Source: Athripsodes cinereus | Lineage: Eukaryota > Arthropoda > Insecta > Trichoptera > Leptoceridae | Length of the DNA stretch: 64,000 nt | Reading direction: 5' to 3' | Assembly (NCBI GenBank): GCA_947579605.1 | Contig: OX388329.1 | Span: 25,252,299-25,316,298, forward strand | Shown: positions 10,739 through 21,710 of the stretch, piece after piece | Numbering within the stretch: position 1 is the first letter of the stretch | Layout of the letters: each line of letters opens with the position of its first letter | Notes under the pieces: generated by a model | Databases searched by the model: none | Told to the model about the DNA's origin: nothing | The model's input: the letters and a program-made list of their open reading frames with translations, nothing else | Translations under genes and position numbers: made by a program

Positions 10739-11313
10739 TCCTTAATCATCATCATAATCTGTGTCGGTCCCTCAATCCTGAGGATCGTGACCATCATGCC
10801 TCGTTCTGTAAACCATCTGTCTCCATGTTGAGCGATCCTCCGCCATGTGTAAGGCCCCGTGAAGTGAGCTCATTGTGGCCTCCTTAATTTGGTCGCTCCA
10901 TCTTATTGGCACTCTGTCCCTTCCCCTCCTCCCTTCTACAACCCCAGTCATAATTACTTTTTCCAGGTTGTCATGCTCTCTTCTTGCAATGTGCCCGAAA
11001 TATCGCAAAGCGCGCTGACTGCAAATCGTTGAGAGTCGCACCGAAATGTTTAGCTCCCTGAGGATGGACTCATTGGTCCTGTGTTCGGTCCAATGCACTC
11101 GGAGCAATTTCCTCCAGCACCTCATCTCAAACGCATCGATCCTCGCGCGTTCGCTAGCTCGCAGCGTCCACGTTTCAGCTCCGTATAAAAATATGCTGAA
11201 TACCAACGTCTTGACCAGTCTTATCTTTGTGTTTCTCATAATTTCGTGGCTTTTCCAAATTTTATCAAGACGACCCATTGCGTTCTTTGCCATCTGTGTG
11301 CAAAGTCCTTAAT
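10739..11313 (-). mobile_element. RTE-3: 5'-truncated non-LTR retrotransposon with 8-bp target duplication
   Basis: TCCTTAAT occurs at 10739-10746 and 11306-11313 and flanks a 559-bp insert (10747-11305). The left edge on the plus strand is ATCATCATCATAATC, that is an ATG/ATT-type microsatellite tail on the minus strand. This is the same tail style as the other RTE-type insertions here. The insert carries the ORF at 10772-11293 and little else. Confidence 0.85.
10772..11293 (-). pseudogene. C-terminal fragment of RTE-type reverse transcriptase ORF (RTE-3)
   Basis: A 173-residue uninterrupted frame covering only the part downstream of the RT palm. Visible blocks are YGAETWTL at 37-44, WRKLLRVHWTEHRTN at 60-74, YFGHIAR at 98-104, the basic EGRRGRDRVPIRW at 120-132 and AEDRSTWR at 151-158, shortly before the stop. 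The endonuclease and YxDD core are lost by 5' truncation. The intact frame and the clean target duplication point to a fairly young insertion. Similarity to RTE-2 is limited to the shared motif order, so it belongs to a separate subfamily. Confidence 0.85.
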
Positions 11314-11699
11314 AATGTTTGTAAAATATATTTCCCTAAAGTATTTTTTTTAACATGAATTACGTACTATGTATATTATGTTCTCCCAATTTTTGCATAA
11401 ATATTTCTATTCTCTGGGTAGGTACTTTCAGTCTACGTGGTCCAATCATTTTGTTTTTGATAATATTTTTGTTGTTAACGGTGTTTATTATATTAATACC
11501 AAATAGGGGTATTATATTTTATTTATTATTTTTGCACATCATCATAATATAAGTAACAGTGTTAACAAAACAATACAAAATTAAAAATACTAGGACGATA
11601 TGCAGTGGCGAGATTATCACTATCAAATGATTTCTTCCATCTAACCACGACACATTGCGATATGCCTAGTTGAAACAAATTTATTATTTGAGGTTATAT
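11314..11699. other. AT-rich sequence without recognised feature
   Basis: The frame at 11355-11552 reads hydrophobic low-complexity residues and is not credible as a gene. Confidence 0.5.
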
Positions 11700-11890
11700 G
11701 TTACACTAATATAGTGATAATCTTGTGATTGCGTCTTATTACATTTTTTTAAATGTAAATTGATTTATCGGTGTTATTTTACAACTAACCATTGTATGAG
11801 GTTATATGTGTAAATTTGACACATGAAACTACCATTTAAGTCTTAGAAAAGACAACGTCACCTTATTCATTCGTCTCCTAAGTTTATTTG
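11700..11890 (+). repeat. Rep-C arm (SINE-3 associated)
   Basis: The blocks CATTGTATGAGGTTATATG, GTGTAAATTTGACACATGA and AGAAAAGACAACGTCACC match the left arm of the element at 31495-31880, but the tRNA-like core is absent here. Confidence 0.6.
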
Positions 11891-13571
11891 GTTACGTAGC
11901 TGATGACGTGCTAAAACAATAAAATAAATAAGTAAATATAAATGGTTACATGTAGATACATTACGTATGCTAATTATAGATATCTTAAGATAGCAAAACA
12001 AACATACCTAATCCCAAATTCTCCTGTCGGCAAGGCTATAAAATTATTTAATTATTTAAATGTTCATGTTGTTATTTTCAACATAACATAAAATAACATT
12101 ATAGCCAGGATAAAGACTCTCTTTTGATTCTGTTGTTTCTTTTTGATGATGTTCTTTTGTGATATTTTTTTGCCTCGTTTTTTGGGATTTTTTCTGTTTT
12201 TTTTCCTGCTGAGATTGTCTTGGGCAAAAACTGTTATGGGCTTAGTGAAAGGCGACATATTAAAGGAAATAAAAAAAAGAAATCATTTCATATTTTGCCT
12301 CTTCAAGATCGCCTTTTTATATTTTGCTTTATAATATGTAAACGAAATTATATAAGCTCACCATTATGATTTTTGTTTATGGATCAGTGTGACATTTGTC
12401 TATGCCTTACATATCTGTGTTGCGCTATCTTTTTTCTCCAATTTATCAATAATCGAGGATTAATCCCGTTAAACGCGAGTTAATTTTCCATCGCTAAGCC
12501 ACTTAACCACCCATAGTAGTAAGTGTTTTTATGTAATAAGCAAATTCCCGTTTTTTTAATCCTTCGATATAAACTTTAAATCATTACATTTCTATATCGT
12601 TTTGAAATAGAAATATTACATTATATTTTTAGTAAGACATAGGTTGTCTGGTATGAAATTATTTACGAGAGAATACTTTGTGCAAACTTAGTTGAGAGGT
12701 TTAAGGTATTTGAATGTATGTAACCTAAGCGGTATAGCACACAATACGATGCTTGGTGGTGCAACGCGCTAAGTCTTAAGGATTATTTTACATTGTACTA
12801 TAATATGCATACATGTTAAACATGGTCTGTATATTTCATATAAGATATGTTATAAATAAGTATATTTAATAGTTAAAATATTTATGAATTAGGAACGATA
12901 TTGTTCAAAATTATATAATAACACCTAGAAATCGTGTAGTTGAAATTGTCGACCGACGTTACTTGGTAGAAGTTCATGTTAATAAATAAAAATAAAATCT
13001 TTTTTTAATGATTTTTTCCAAAACATATAATACCTACACACGGCTCCCAACATTTATATTTAAATGGAACCACGTGTTTCTTATTGTCATTTATTTGTGG
13101 AATTAGAAGAATGGTGTTAATTGTGTATATTACCAATTAAATCAAAATATTAACCTATGAAACTAGACAGTCAATTTGATACTGCATCCATGTCACTTTT
13201 TCAAATTGTTTTATGTCACCTAATTATCCAATTTGTGATCTCTTCACATTATTTATGCCTGCTCTAAGTAGCAATTCAAGAATATTATATATCAGCAGTA
13301 CCTATAACTGTTACTCATGTACAAGAGAAAATCTCTGTATTAGTTCTCTTAAGAAGGTTATCTCGAAATTCCATAACAAGTTGTTATTGCATTGTGTTAT
13401 ATGGAACTACAAATGAAAATTATCTACATACTAATTTACTTGCAAGGCAGTTTTTACCTTCTAATTCTGCATTAGTGTTTTTACAACATTTTGACTTTCT
13501 TAATAAAAGTCTTTTCAAGATAGCCCTATTATATTTTTTCATACAATTTGTATGATCATCGTACCACAAGG
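11891..13571. other. AT-rich sequence without clear feature
   Basis: About 1.7 kb. A faint tRNA-like word (GGTGGTTAAGTGGCTTAGCG, minus strand, about 12490-12515) could be a decayed SINE A-box, but no B-box accompanies it. The opposed frames at 12064-12334 are poly-Lys/poly-Phe low complexity. Confidence 0.45.
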
Positions 13572-13735
13572 AGGACGTAGTCCTGGCAGAAGACAGACCT
13601 CAAGGCTTTCCAATACAAAACACTGTGCTGGAAAGGGGCGTGTGGAGGAACTCTTCGACTGACACGGGATGAGAGGCCTTTGCAGAGGTGATTGCCAACG
13701 TTGAGGAAACCTAAAAAGGCACGAGGAGAGGAATT
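13572..13735 (+). mobile_element. RTE-2-related 3' end, strongly decayed
   Basis: GGACGTAGTCCTGGCAGAAG and, at the end, GATTGCCAACGTTGAGGAAA followed by AGGCACGAGGAGAG parallel the RTE-2 3' end (GATCGCCAACGTCGGGGGGA, then GGCACAGAAAGAAG). The middle is rearranged and no frame is open. Confidence 0.65.
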
Positions 13736-13837
13736 GTACACTAGCCGTTTCTTTTCCGTCTATTGATAAATTATTTTATATACGAAATAATAATAACCGC
13801 ATTAGATAAACGTATTATTATTAATTCAAACTGTTGC

Positions 13838-14262
13838 ATATAAATGTATAAGGTTCACAAAAAATGAAGGCTTAAAAATACCTAAAGCCAACAATAAGTA
13901 TGGTGATCGCACTCTGGAGTGCTTGGTTCCTAAGTTATTCAATTCGCTGCCACTCTGCATAAAAAAGTGTGACAAAATTGGAAAATTAAAATTATTATTT
14001 AAGAATTGGCTCAGAAAAAAATAGAAATATGTACATATAACTGTAGTGTGAGTGTTAAATAGATTTGTGGGCATTTATAGGATTAATATAGTTGTATTTA
14101 ACTTTTTTTTTGGAGAGATGAGCGGAGCCTGTTGACAAGTCATTTCAATGACTTAACGGGCTTCGTTCATTGGTTGCAGTTTTATGAATATATCTTTATA
14201 TGTGATTTGATAAATGTGAATTGTAATTGTATGTATAAATTGTGAAATAAAGATTAAAAAAA
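13838..14262 (+). mobile_element. CR1-like LINE 3' end with ORF tail and 3' UTR
   Basis: The plus strand reads NKYGDRTLECLVPKLFNSLP, then KKCDKIGKLKLLFKNWL, and stops at about 14021-14023. That is the characteristic end of CR1/Daphne-type LINE polymerases (a GxRsl..R.P.lwN.LP block followed by LK..L..wL). The 3' UTR holds a hairpin around 14130-14160 (GTTGACAAGTCATTTC, then AATGACTTAACGGGC) and ends AAATAAAGATTAAAAAAAA, that is a polyadenylation signal plus A tail. Everything upstream is truncated. Confidence 0.75.
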
Positions 14263-14523
14263 ATATATCAATTAGTTACTTTAGTACATATTATTTATTG
14301 TGTTTAATGTAGGAACTTTTATTAAAGTATAAAATATGTTAGTATATTTTCTTCTTTAAGAGTGAATCTCTCATACAATGGTATTGGAAAACTGAAAAGA
14401 AAGCTACGTACGAGTAGGTATAGTATGATCGAATTATTCGCTTTACGTGAAACACTCACTGCCTAGATATTTATCTGGGCATGGTTTTTATTTAATTTAA
14501 TTTCTACTATTACTAATACTACT

Positions 14524-14745
14524 TTACCATCACGGCATGACCCTTCACAAGTTGGGTTGCCAGCGGACCAGCTGCATGTAATAAACAACAAAAAATTAAG
14601 ACATTCAGGTTATGTGGCAAATCTTATTGCTGAATTTCAGATGTAAAATGTTTAATTTTTTCGAACATCTGCTTTTTACAAGACACTCGTAAATTTGTAT
14701 GAAAAAGTGTGAGACTAATTTTTTGCCTGGTTCTCCACTTTTCTA
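14524..14745 (-). repeat. Rep-A copy, nearly full length
   Basis: On the plus strand it runs from TACCATCACGGCATGACCC through CCAGCGGACCAGCTGCATGT, TTAAGACATTCAGG, TTTTTTCGAACATCTGC and ACAAGACACTCG to GTGTGAGACTAATTTTTTGC. The 3' end (on the minus strand) faces left. Confidence 0.8.
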
Positions 14746-14787
14746 ATCGATGGAAATAACTACTTTAAGTGCATATTAAATTTTTGT

Positions 14788-14831
14788 CACAAGTGGGGTA
14801 ACCAGCAGAACAAGTACATTACCGAACATGA
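14788..14831 (-). repeat. Rep-A 3' fragment
   Basis: CACAAGTGGGGTAACCAGCA, then AACAAGTACATTACCGAACATG. It lies directly beside the larger copy on the same strand and the two may be parts of a rearranged pair. Confidence 0.65.
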
Positions 14832-14864
14832 AAGTTGTTCAGGAGAAGTGGCATACGTACTTTA

Positions 14865-15010
14865 ACTATACAACTATAACCTCGCGCCGTGTCCCAGGTG
14901 GGGTAGGCAGAGAGAACGGAACGCCATATATATCTATCCTTACATACTTCTTTAGGTACCTATCTCTACATTCATCCAGTTTCTCATACAAGCACGCCAA
15001 ATATACTCGT
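14865..15010 (-). mobile_element. RTE-1 3' end
   Basis: On the plus strand it reads CGCGCCGTGTCCCAGGTGGG, then GTAGGCAGAGAGAACGGAAC and CATCCAGTTTCTCATACAAG. This is the reverse complement of the RTE-1 terminus as in 55568-55790 (TACCCCATCTGGGACACGGC). Only the last coding residues and the terminus are present. Confidence 0.75.
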
Positions 15011-16174
15011 ACCTACCTCATCGCTGAACTAAATGTCAAATGTCTTATATTAGATAACAAATGTCTTTAACGTGATATTTTACGAATACCTGCCTCTTAC
15101 AGGAATCTTGAAAACTAACAGGAAAGAGTGTCAAAAATATTCTGTACTGGGGATAACATACGACAAGGTTCTTAAATTAATACAAAGCTTTAAATTTTAG
15201 ATATTTTTTTGTTATCACACTTATTCTCTATTGATCCGACTGCACATAATACGTATAGCATTGCATCGCCTCCAACCTTTTGCTGGTTTTTCAGTACAAA
15301 CCGAAACCTTCGCCAGTTTAACGGTACAATTTGATATGTGAATTTTTCCAGTTAAACAGGAAAATTTGAAACCCCCATTCACAATCATAACCATAAAAAA
15401 ACGCACATCGAAATAAACATAAACTTTCGTGTACTGTTTCCTAGTTGTTAAATTTAATTGTATAGTAGTAGAATACGCTACTTGCTACGAGCAGTAAGTA
15501 TATACCTTTCAGTAGCGTACCTTCCACGCAAGACGAAAGTTGGACTTAATCTGAGTTTTTTCAGCTTAAAAATAATTTAAAGATGATAAAAGTATATGCG
15601 TTAACGATCCGAGAATCAAGAATTTCGCACGCGTTTGTATAACTCGCCGGTTACGAAAGGTGAGAATCGAGATGTAGCATTTTGTCTTGCTTGCACATAT
15701 GGTTACTAATGAGGTTTATTTTCGTTGTATTTTTGTCTCGCTCTCGCAGTGTTAGCACCAATATTCGTCATATTTTATAATTGATGTGCCAATGTACATA
15801 GCTATACTACTCTGTTCAAAAAGTATCGCGAATTTTTAATTTCCGCGGGCTACGTATATTTGATTTTTGATTTTTTTTGTAGCGTTATATTGGTAATCAT
15901 GTCCCTTACTTATGCTGACAAGGTCGGCCATTTTGAATGTTTAGTTAATTTTTGACAGCTGCTTTTGCTTGGATGTGTTTTGGTTCGTCTTCGATTTTTG
16001 CCTATTTCAAAAAATTCTCACTTTGTATATGCAGAGAATTTATTCGAGTTTATGATCAAAGTGGAATGTTAGTCTCATCACCGAAGTTAATTATATTGAA
16101 CGGGGTCAGCAATAGGGTGGAAAACTATTTAAATTATGTAGTCAAATAGAGTTAATACTACATATTTTATTCTT
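15011..16174. other. AT-rich sequence without recognised feature
   Basis: No family-like reading frame. The frame at 15952-16149 has no recognisable motif. Confidence 0.45.
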
Positions 16175-16320
16175 TTCCTATTTTTTACGCATCGGCACAG
16201 TTGCCAATCACAGTTCACAGCATTATAGAACCAGATATTTTCCATGTGATGAGTCATAATCATACAAAAAAATAATAATCCATTGCTGGAGAACAATCAC
16301 TATTCAAATTTTCTCAAAAC
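16175..16320 (-). repeat. Rep-B copy
   Basis: CAGCATTATAGAACCAGATA, a CATGTGATGAGTCATAATCA stretch and ACACAAAAA-like words follow the order of the copy at 846-985. It directly precedes the foldback element at 16353. Confidence 0.6.
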
Positions 16321-16352
16321 GCGAGTTCAAATACCAACATTGTGTCTGAAAT

Positions 16353-16597
16353 ATGTCGTCGTTGGTTCTCTTATGTGCTCCAAACCAAATTTTGCAGAGG
16401 ACGCAACAAAACTGTTTAAAGTCCACAGATCAACAAATGTAATCAAATTTATTATCAAATTCATGTAAAAATTTAGACATTATACATGAAATTGATAATA
16501 ATTTTGATTACATCTGTGGACTTTAAAACAGTTTTTTTGTGTCCCTTGTAAAATTTGGTTTGGAGTACATTAGAGGTTTCATAGAACCGACGACGAT
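16353..16597. mobile_element. Foldback (palindromic) MITE
   Basis: Two inverted arms of about 110 bp flank a short centre near 16460-16480. The left arm has CTCCAAACCAAATTTTGCAG, then AAACTGTTTAAAGTCCACAG. The right arm is its reverse complement with scattered changes (CTGTGGACTTTAAAACAGTT, then AAAATTTGGTTTGGAGTACA). The outer words GTCGTCGTTGGTTC and GAACCGACGACGA also pair. It has no coding capacity and I could not define a target duplication. Confidence 0.75.
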
Positions 16598-16659
16598 GTG
16601 GTAATTTTTTTTAACAATACTATAAGCATGAGTTTAATAAATAATTAACTTTTGACTAG

Positions 16660-16702
16660 GTATCATTTATTTATTTATTATTTATTTATTTATTTAATTT
16701 AA
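16660..16702. repeat. TTTA microsatellite
   Basis: Imperfect ATTT repeat, interrupted once by ATT. Confidence 0.85.
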
Positions 16703-17717
16703 TACACAACTTATATTTCGAAACATTTATATTGATATTTTATTATAGTTAACAATAAACACTTCGTATTCCCCAAACAGCAATGAAATGCTGGTATGAG
16801 GGGAGGATGTTATTCTAAAACTCAAGCACAAAATGTCTTCTCACAAAAATTGCTTCTTACATAATTGTCTCTGTTCGGCTTCTTAGTATATAGTTTTTCA
16901 AATATTTTTTTAAAAATCATAAGGTTTTCATATTATTATTAAGAGTTTAATTATTATCCTCGTATAAAATATAAGTTTTTTTTCATATACTTTACAATTT
17001 CATGTACTTTGTACTTTTTAAAAACATCGTTGTTTTTTTTTCAAAACTTTATATCGAGGGTGCACATACTAATATAAAAACTCTAGTATCTACCACTGGT
17101 ATCTACTTATTATAACTCTACATGGTCTATTAAAAATATAATACGTAGGTATACCTTTTTAGTACCTTTTATATTGTATTAATATTGTACTAGCTTTCAA
17201 TCTGATTTTACTCGAGGAATAGTTTTTATCAACTGGGAAAATTCTTCACAACTATGAATGTTGAACTTCTTCTTCTGAGTTACAATCTACTCAAGTTGTT
17301 TGCAACAAGCCAGATTATCCTCTTCTACTCCTCCCTATCTCTTGCAAGGCTTTTTAATTCCACCAACAAATATGTATAACGTATGGCAAAAAGTGACTAA
17401 AATTGTTAAAAAATCTCTCTCTTTAGATACTTTTGTGTTGTGATATTCAAATGACCCCTTGTGGATAACCCTGCACCATTCTCTGCTGTTTCTAATCAGG
17501 CGAAAATTCAGAAAATGATATGGCCATGCAAATGACTTTCTTGGTTTATTTCTGCTGAAAAAAGGACTAGATAACCTAAATAATTATTTTTGATTTATCA
17601 AAAATCTCTGATTTTTTTTAAGAAAGATGGCGATGTGATGATTTTTGTGATACGTCCACGATATTACTTATACTATTGTTTGAATATAAAGTTAACATTT
17701 TTTTATAATTATCTTAT
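16703..17717. other. AT-rich sequence without clear feature
   Basis: A minus-strand reading around 17440-17510 (REWCRVIHKGS) faintly recalls the end of an RTE-type LINE, but nothing else supports it. Confidence 0.4.
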
Positions 17718-17800
17718 TTTATTTATTTATTCATTCTTTACTGTACATTGATAAAAAACAATTACATAAAAGGTATACATTCAAATTAAATACAATCATT
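17718..17800 (-). repeat. LINE-J 3' UTR fragment (weak)
   Basis: ATTCTTTACTGTACATTGAT resembles the reverse complement of the very end of LINE-J (ATCAATGTACAGTAAAGAAT) and is exact over 20 bp. The rest is diverged. Confidence 0.6.
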
Positions 17801-18565
17801 ATAATGACCTAGAAGATTTATTTTACAAATGTGCAACTTTATGGACAAATCAATACAAAGGCCCATTTAAGAATCATAATACCTCACACATTTTTCGAGA
17901 AAAATACTAAAAAAATACTTATTTAAACAAAAATCACCTGACCTCAATGCAAATTTTCTAGCAAAACGTGCACCGAGGGCATATAAACTAACAAACTATT
18001 TACTTCTTGTGTGAAATATATTTTGACTGGTTTTTTACTAGTTGTTGAGTTCATACCCACACGTATTAACAAACGATATTAAATATTTATACGAGAATAT
18101 TATGATACATATTATTATGTACTATACAAAAGCTCTTGAAATATTATCGTACGTAGGTTCCTATATTTTATTATTATTATTAATAAAAATAATTTTGTTA
18201 TTATAGCTACTATTACTGCTACACGTATCGTAGCGTCGTAGCACGGCGTAGCTATTGTAGTACATAACGTATTGAAAGTCTACCCGGGGTGGTAAAGAAG
18301 TAGCAGTTGTAGTAGATTGGAACAGTCTTTGGCAGAATTATTATAATTATCCTTATTTTCACAAATATTTTGCATGTATTCTGTCATTAAATCCATGGAG
18401 TTCCCGGCGATGAAAAGGTAGGTTCGCATTTCATTTTTCTCTGTAAGTTTTGAGTGTTTTTCGAAAGGAAGGTGTTTGTTAAATATCATAGATATTGAAT
18501 AACTTAAGTTCAAGCCATAATTTATGTTACAACCATCTTGAGTGTCTAATTTTTCTCGGAACGGA
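17801..18565. other. AT-rich sequence with a 97-codon minus-strand frame
   Basis: The frame at 18280-18573 on the minus strand has no recognisable domain, repeat or family motif. Its 5' end overlaps a Rep-A piece, which argues against a real start. It may be chance; I do not call it a gene. Confidence 0.4.
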
Positions 18566-18645
18566 GAGGACAACCAGCACGTTTGTTAAAAGCAGACGCT
18601 CTCTTGGCTGCCCCATTTGTAAGAAGCGTGGTCACGACATGAAAA
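18566..18645 (+). repeat. Rep-A fragment
   Basis: GGACAACCAGCACGTTTG, then TTGGCTGCCCCATTTGTAAG and GTCACGACATG follow the order of the Rep-A 3' part with heavy divergence. Confidence 0.5.
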
Positions 18646-19564
18646 CGTATCTTATTTTCTCGTCAAATATTCATCCAAATTAAAGAACATTACTATTTTT
18701 CATTCTAATGTGTCAGTTATTATTTAAAATGTTTGTGTTTGTGTCAGTAATTATTTCAAATGTTTTGTTTCAAAGGTAAGTTTTATGTTCGTATTGTACT
18801 GTAAAAAGGCGTAAGCCGTATATTCCTTAAATAAATATGCAAATCTCACCACATTGATTGACATTTACCGATGTACATTATACACATTAAAGTCATTCAT
18901 TATTTTTATGAATATTTTATATGTTTGCGAGACAAGATACATTTAAAAAGTGACTAATTTTATGTTTAAAAATTAAATATCTAAGAGAAAATACTACAAT
19001 GCATCAAGGCATACCCTACAAGTAGGCTAGACAGTAGATGTAATAAACGAAGAATGTAATAAATTTGTAAGTTTTCATATTATATCTCTGTGCCAGCGAA
19101 AAGACCTGAGTGATCATATTATAATTTTGTTGCCAGGGAGTGTATTTTTGTAATACAAATATGTACCTATTACTTGTTCAATCTTAGCCACTGAGGTACG
19201 CGTTCAATGAACCTGATATTATTGAGTTTATTGTTTGATTTCAAGACTACCTAGTTAGGTACTTATCTATTTAAAATATTGATAATAATGCTCATATTAT
19301 ACTCTTTGTATTAAATCGTTGTAAGCACAATATTAATGTCCTAACCATATACATAAGAATAGATATTGGCTCCTTTTATTAATGACTCTTAGATGGTTTT
19401 GTTTTTTCTTTTTTTAAAAACGTTTGAAATAGCCAACAAATGAACTGCAAAAAATGAACATAAAAGTTCTTCACTGAGTGTAACTGAAAGCTAAGACATC
19501 TAGGATGGGTGATGTTGTACACTATGTTTGTTCATTTTATAATTGAGGAACTTATAATAATGTT
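18646..19564. other. AT-rich sequence without recognised feature
   Basis: No open frame over 60 codons apart from the edge of a shadow frame, and no repeat match. Confidence 0.45.
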
Positions 19565-19925
19565 AAATCATCTTCATCATCTCATCTCGCCCTCAACGCT
19601 TCTCTCGGGAGCACAGGGCAGAAACCAGCCTCCTCCATTCAGAGCGTCTCTGCGCCAATTGCGTCACCTCTTTCCACAACATTCCCTGCGCTCTGATATC
19701 GTTGTCATAGGAACAGTGTATTGTGAAAGAGGGACGACCGGCCCGACGGAACCCCTTGCGGACGGAAGAACAGTGCTCTTTTTGGCCAACTATCATTGGG
19801 CATTCTCAAAACATGTCCCAGCCAGGACCATTGTCTCTCCTGTATTACGGAGATTACAGGTCTCTGCTGGGTGCGCCGGCGCACAGCATCATTTGTAACA
19901 TGTTCATACCATTTAACATCCAATA
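19565..19925 (-). pseudogene. LINE ORF2 C-terminal remnant, frameshifted
   Basis: Two overlapping minus-strand frames together give one LINE C-terminus. The first (19705-19923) reads WYEHVTNDAVRRRTQQRP, then QERQWSWLGHVLRMPNDSWP and FFRPQGVPSGRSS. The second (19593-19796) continues with RRAGRPSFTIH, then LAQRRSEWRRLVSALCS. The W.WLGHVLRM, RPxG(R) and EWRRLV blocks are those of RTE-type C-termini. At least one indel separates the halves around 19740-19790. This patch is noticeably richer in G/C than its flanks, as expected for former coding DNA. No catalytic domain remains. Confidence 0.8.
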
Positions 19926-19975
19926 ATAATATTTAGAGTCACATTAAAATTAATAATTTTCAAACATTCTTTCAT

Positions 19976-20115
19976 TCATACCATCACGGTATTTTCGCTA
20001 GTGGGGTAGTCATTAGACCAACTGCACGTAGCAAACATGCAAATCATCCCCTGCGTGCCAATACAAATGTAAAGATATTCAGGATGGGTGGCTACTTATT
20101 CACTGAAAATGTTAA
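19976..20115 (-). repeat. Rep-A copy, 3' half
   Basis: On the plus strand: ACCATCACGGTATTTTCGCT, AGTGGGGTAGTCATTAGACC, CATGCAAATCATCCCC, GTGCCAATACAAATG, ATTCAGGATGGGTGGC. Confidence 0.75.
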
Positions 20116-20974
20116 ATATGTTAAACGTGATTTCAGAAGTCAAATAATTCTTCTTTATCAATCTAAATAATATATTATAAAATAACAGTTTTTCCTCCCT
20201 TGATATTTTCATTATATATTGAAGTGCAGATGGATAGATAATCCAAAGACGGCTTGTGTGTTCATTAGAAACAATTAGCAACACCACTTAAGTTATATGC
20301 CGTGATGATATATAGATAGACAATATAAACGTTATGACGAGACATTTTTAAGTATTTTTTTCAGAGCTAAACTATTAGATGCATTTTTTTATTATTCTCA
20401 TTGGTATACAAGAGAATATTATTAAATTCATAAACGTGTATGGTTATTAAATAATCGAGAAACGCCTTTGAATGTTTAACGTTGAAATTTAGTTGTGTGA
20501 AAAGACGAATAAAGAAATTAAAAATAACTACAAAACGTTTTAGTGAGGGGTGGCTTAAATGTTCATTATGTTTTACAGTCAAAATCGATACATGTTAATC
20601 AAATTTCTCCTAAAGTGTTCCAACACCATTCCTACAAGCGGCAAACTTAATAACAATACGCTGTTAAAAGTTTCAAACACTTATTTTCTTAGTCGGTAAT
20701 TGCACTTGGGGAATTAAAGTTTTATAATTCGGTAGTTTAATTCGAATTCTACTGCCTTTTATATAAACCAACCCTCAAAACTAGCCTGTATATTTATATA
20801 AAGGTTGGTTTTATACCAAGCTTTTTGTTAAGGAGTTCACTCACGGTGTTGATATTAGATATTCAGAAAATTAAAATAAAGATATTACTATATCTTGATT
20901 TGAAGGAACCCATGAATCGAAAACTTTTAACGAGGTTTAACGAACACCTGTTTTTACTATATATATATTAGTGA
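20116..20974. other. AT-rich sequence without recognised feature
   Basis: No coding or repeat signal. Two minus-strand frames (20096-20287, 20367-20582) show no motif. Confidence 0.45.
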
Positions 20975-21092
20975 TGTAACGAATATTCGTATTCGCATTC
21001 GCATATTTCAAAGTATTCGCATTCGCAAAAAAATATGCGAATGTTTTGCGAATATTATTTCGGTAATAAAGTATCGGATATTCGGATATATG
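20975..21092 (+). mobile_element. Solo end of a hAT-like element with ATTCGC subterminal repeats
   Basis: Starts TAGTGATGTAACG (a hAT-style terminus of the YARNG type), followed by clustered ATTCGCATTCGC and GCGAATATT words in both orientations. The same start occurs at 23993, 35272 and 46851. No matching right terminus is visible; Rep-D/Rep-A pieces follow at once. Confidence 0.5.
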
Positions 21093-21101
21093 GACAATTT
21101 G

Positions 21102-21135
21102 TAAAGCGCCGTTTACTCATAACAGTCATGACCTA
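21102..21135 (+). repeat. Rep-D motif
   Basis: AAAGCGCCGTTTACTCATAA, then a TCATGACC word, as at 3597 and 53783. Confidence 0.55.
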
Positions 21136-21290
21136 ACACTGAAAAGCTTACAGAAAAAAGTGGGAGACCTTTAAGCCACAAAGAAATTAACATTCAGGAC
21201 GGGTGGCAAACCTCATCGCTGAATTGAAGATTAGAGCGTCTCTACACAACACACGAAAACTTACTGAAGAGAATGAGAGTCTAATTTAGT
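21136..21290 (-). repeat. Rep-A copy, rearranged
   Basis: The 5'-end block GCTTACAGAAAAAAGTGGGA comes first, then ATTCAGGACGGGTGGCAAAC and CTCATCGCTGAATTGAAGAT, then CGAAAACTTACTGAAGAGAA. The 5' block is thus present twice around the central block. Confidence 0.65.
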
Positions 21291-21383
21291 ACCTAGAACA
21301 AATTGTTAAAAAATCCGCTTAATATTATTGATTAATAATTTAAATATGAATTTTCACAGTGTGAACACAGACACCCTTCAACA

Positions 21384-21528
21384 ATTATTGATTAATAGAA
21401 TGGACCGGAATGAGGACAGTGGATGACCTGTTCAGAGCAGCACAGAACAGGGAGGTTTTCGCCGGAGTGATCGCCAACGTCGGGGGGACCTGACACGCCA
21501 CAGAAAGAAGAAGAAGAATATTATTGAT
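21384..21528 (+). mobile_element. RTE-2 short copy (127 bp) with 9-bp target duplication
   Basis: ATTATTGAT at 21384-21392 and 21520-21528 brackets 127 bp that are nearly identical to 1908-2025, including the GAAGAAGAA tail. It keeps the last 30 or so codons and the 3' end only. It demonstrates extreme 5' truncation in the same family as the 571-bp copy. Confidence 0.85.
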
Positions 21529-21530
21529 AG

Positions 21531-21710
21531 TGTGAGTTCGTCGGTAGCCTGGAGGTAGAGTCTCGGCCTTGTGAACATGAGGTCTGTGGTTCGATCCCAG
21601 GTGCCGTCAAATTTCCCTTTCATGACACAAGCTTTTAGCTTACTGTGAAAGGTGTATTAGGTTTATTTGGGTTTCTAACAAAAACTAAGATATATCTTTT
21701 AAAAAAAAAA
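21531..21710 (+). mobile_element. SINE-1 copy
   Basis: tRNA-derived head: CGGTAGCCTGGAGGTAGAG (A-box region) and GTGGTTCGATCCCAGGTGCC (B box). A body with TTTCATGACACAAGC, AAAGGTGTATTAGG and TTTGGGTTTCTAAC follows, then an A-rich tail. It begins within a few bases of the RTE-2 copy's right duplication. Other copies: 34772, 40007, 56393 and, reversed, 26868. Confidence 0.85.

Noticed and set aside
17440..17510. RTE-type LINE end on the minus strand (REWCRVIHKGS reading)
   Set aside because: Only one short block resembles the family; no second motif or tail supports it.
18280..18573. 97-codon minus-strand frame as a host gene
   Set aside because: No domain or family motif, and its start lies in a Rep-A remnant; length is within chance for this many frames.
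19509..19898. 129-codon plus-strand frame
   Set aside because: It is the antisense shadow of the frameshifted LINE C-terminus on the minus strand.
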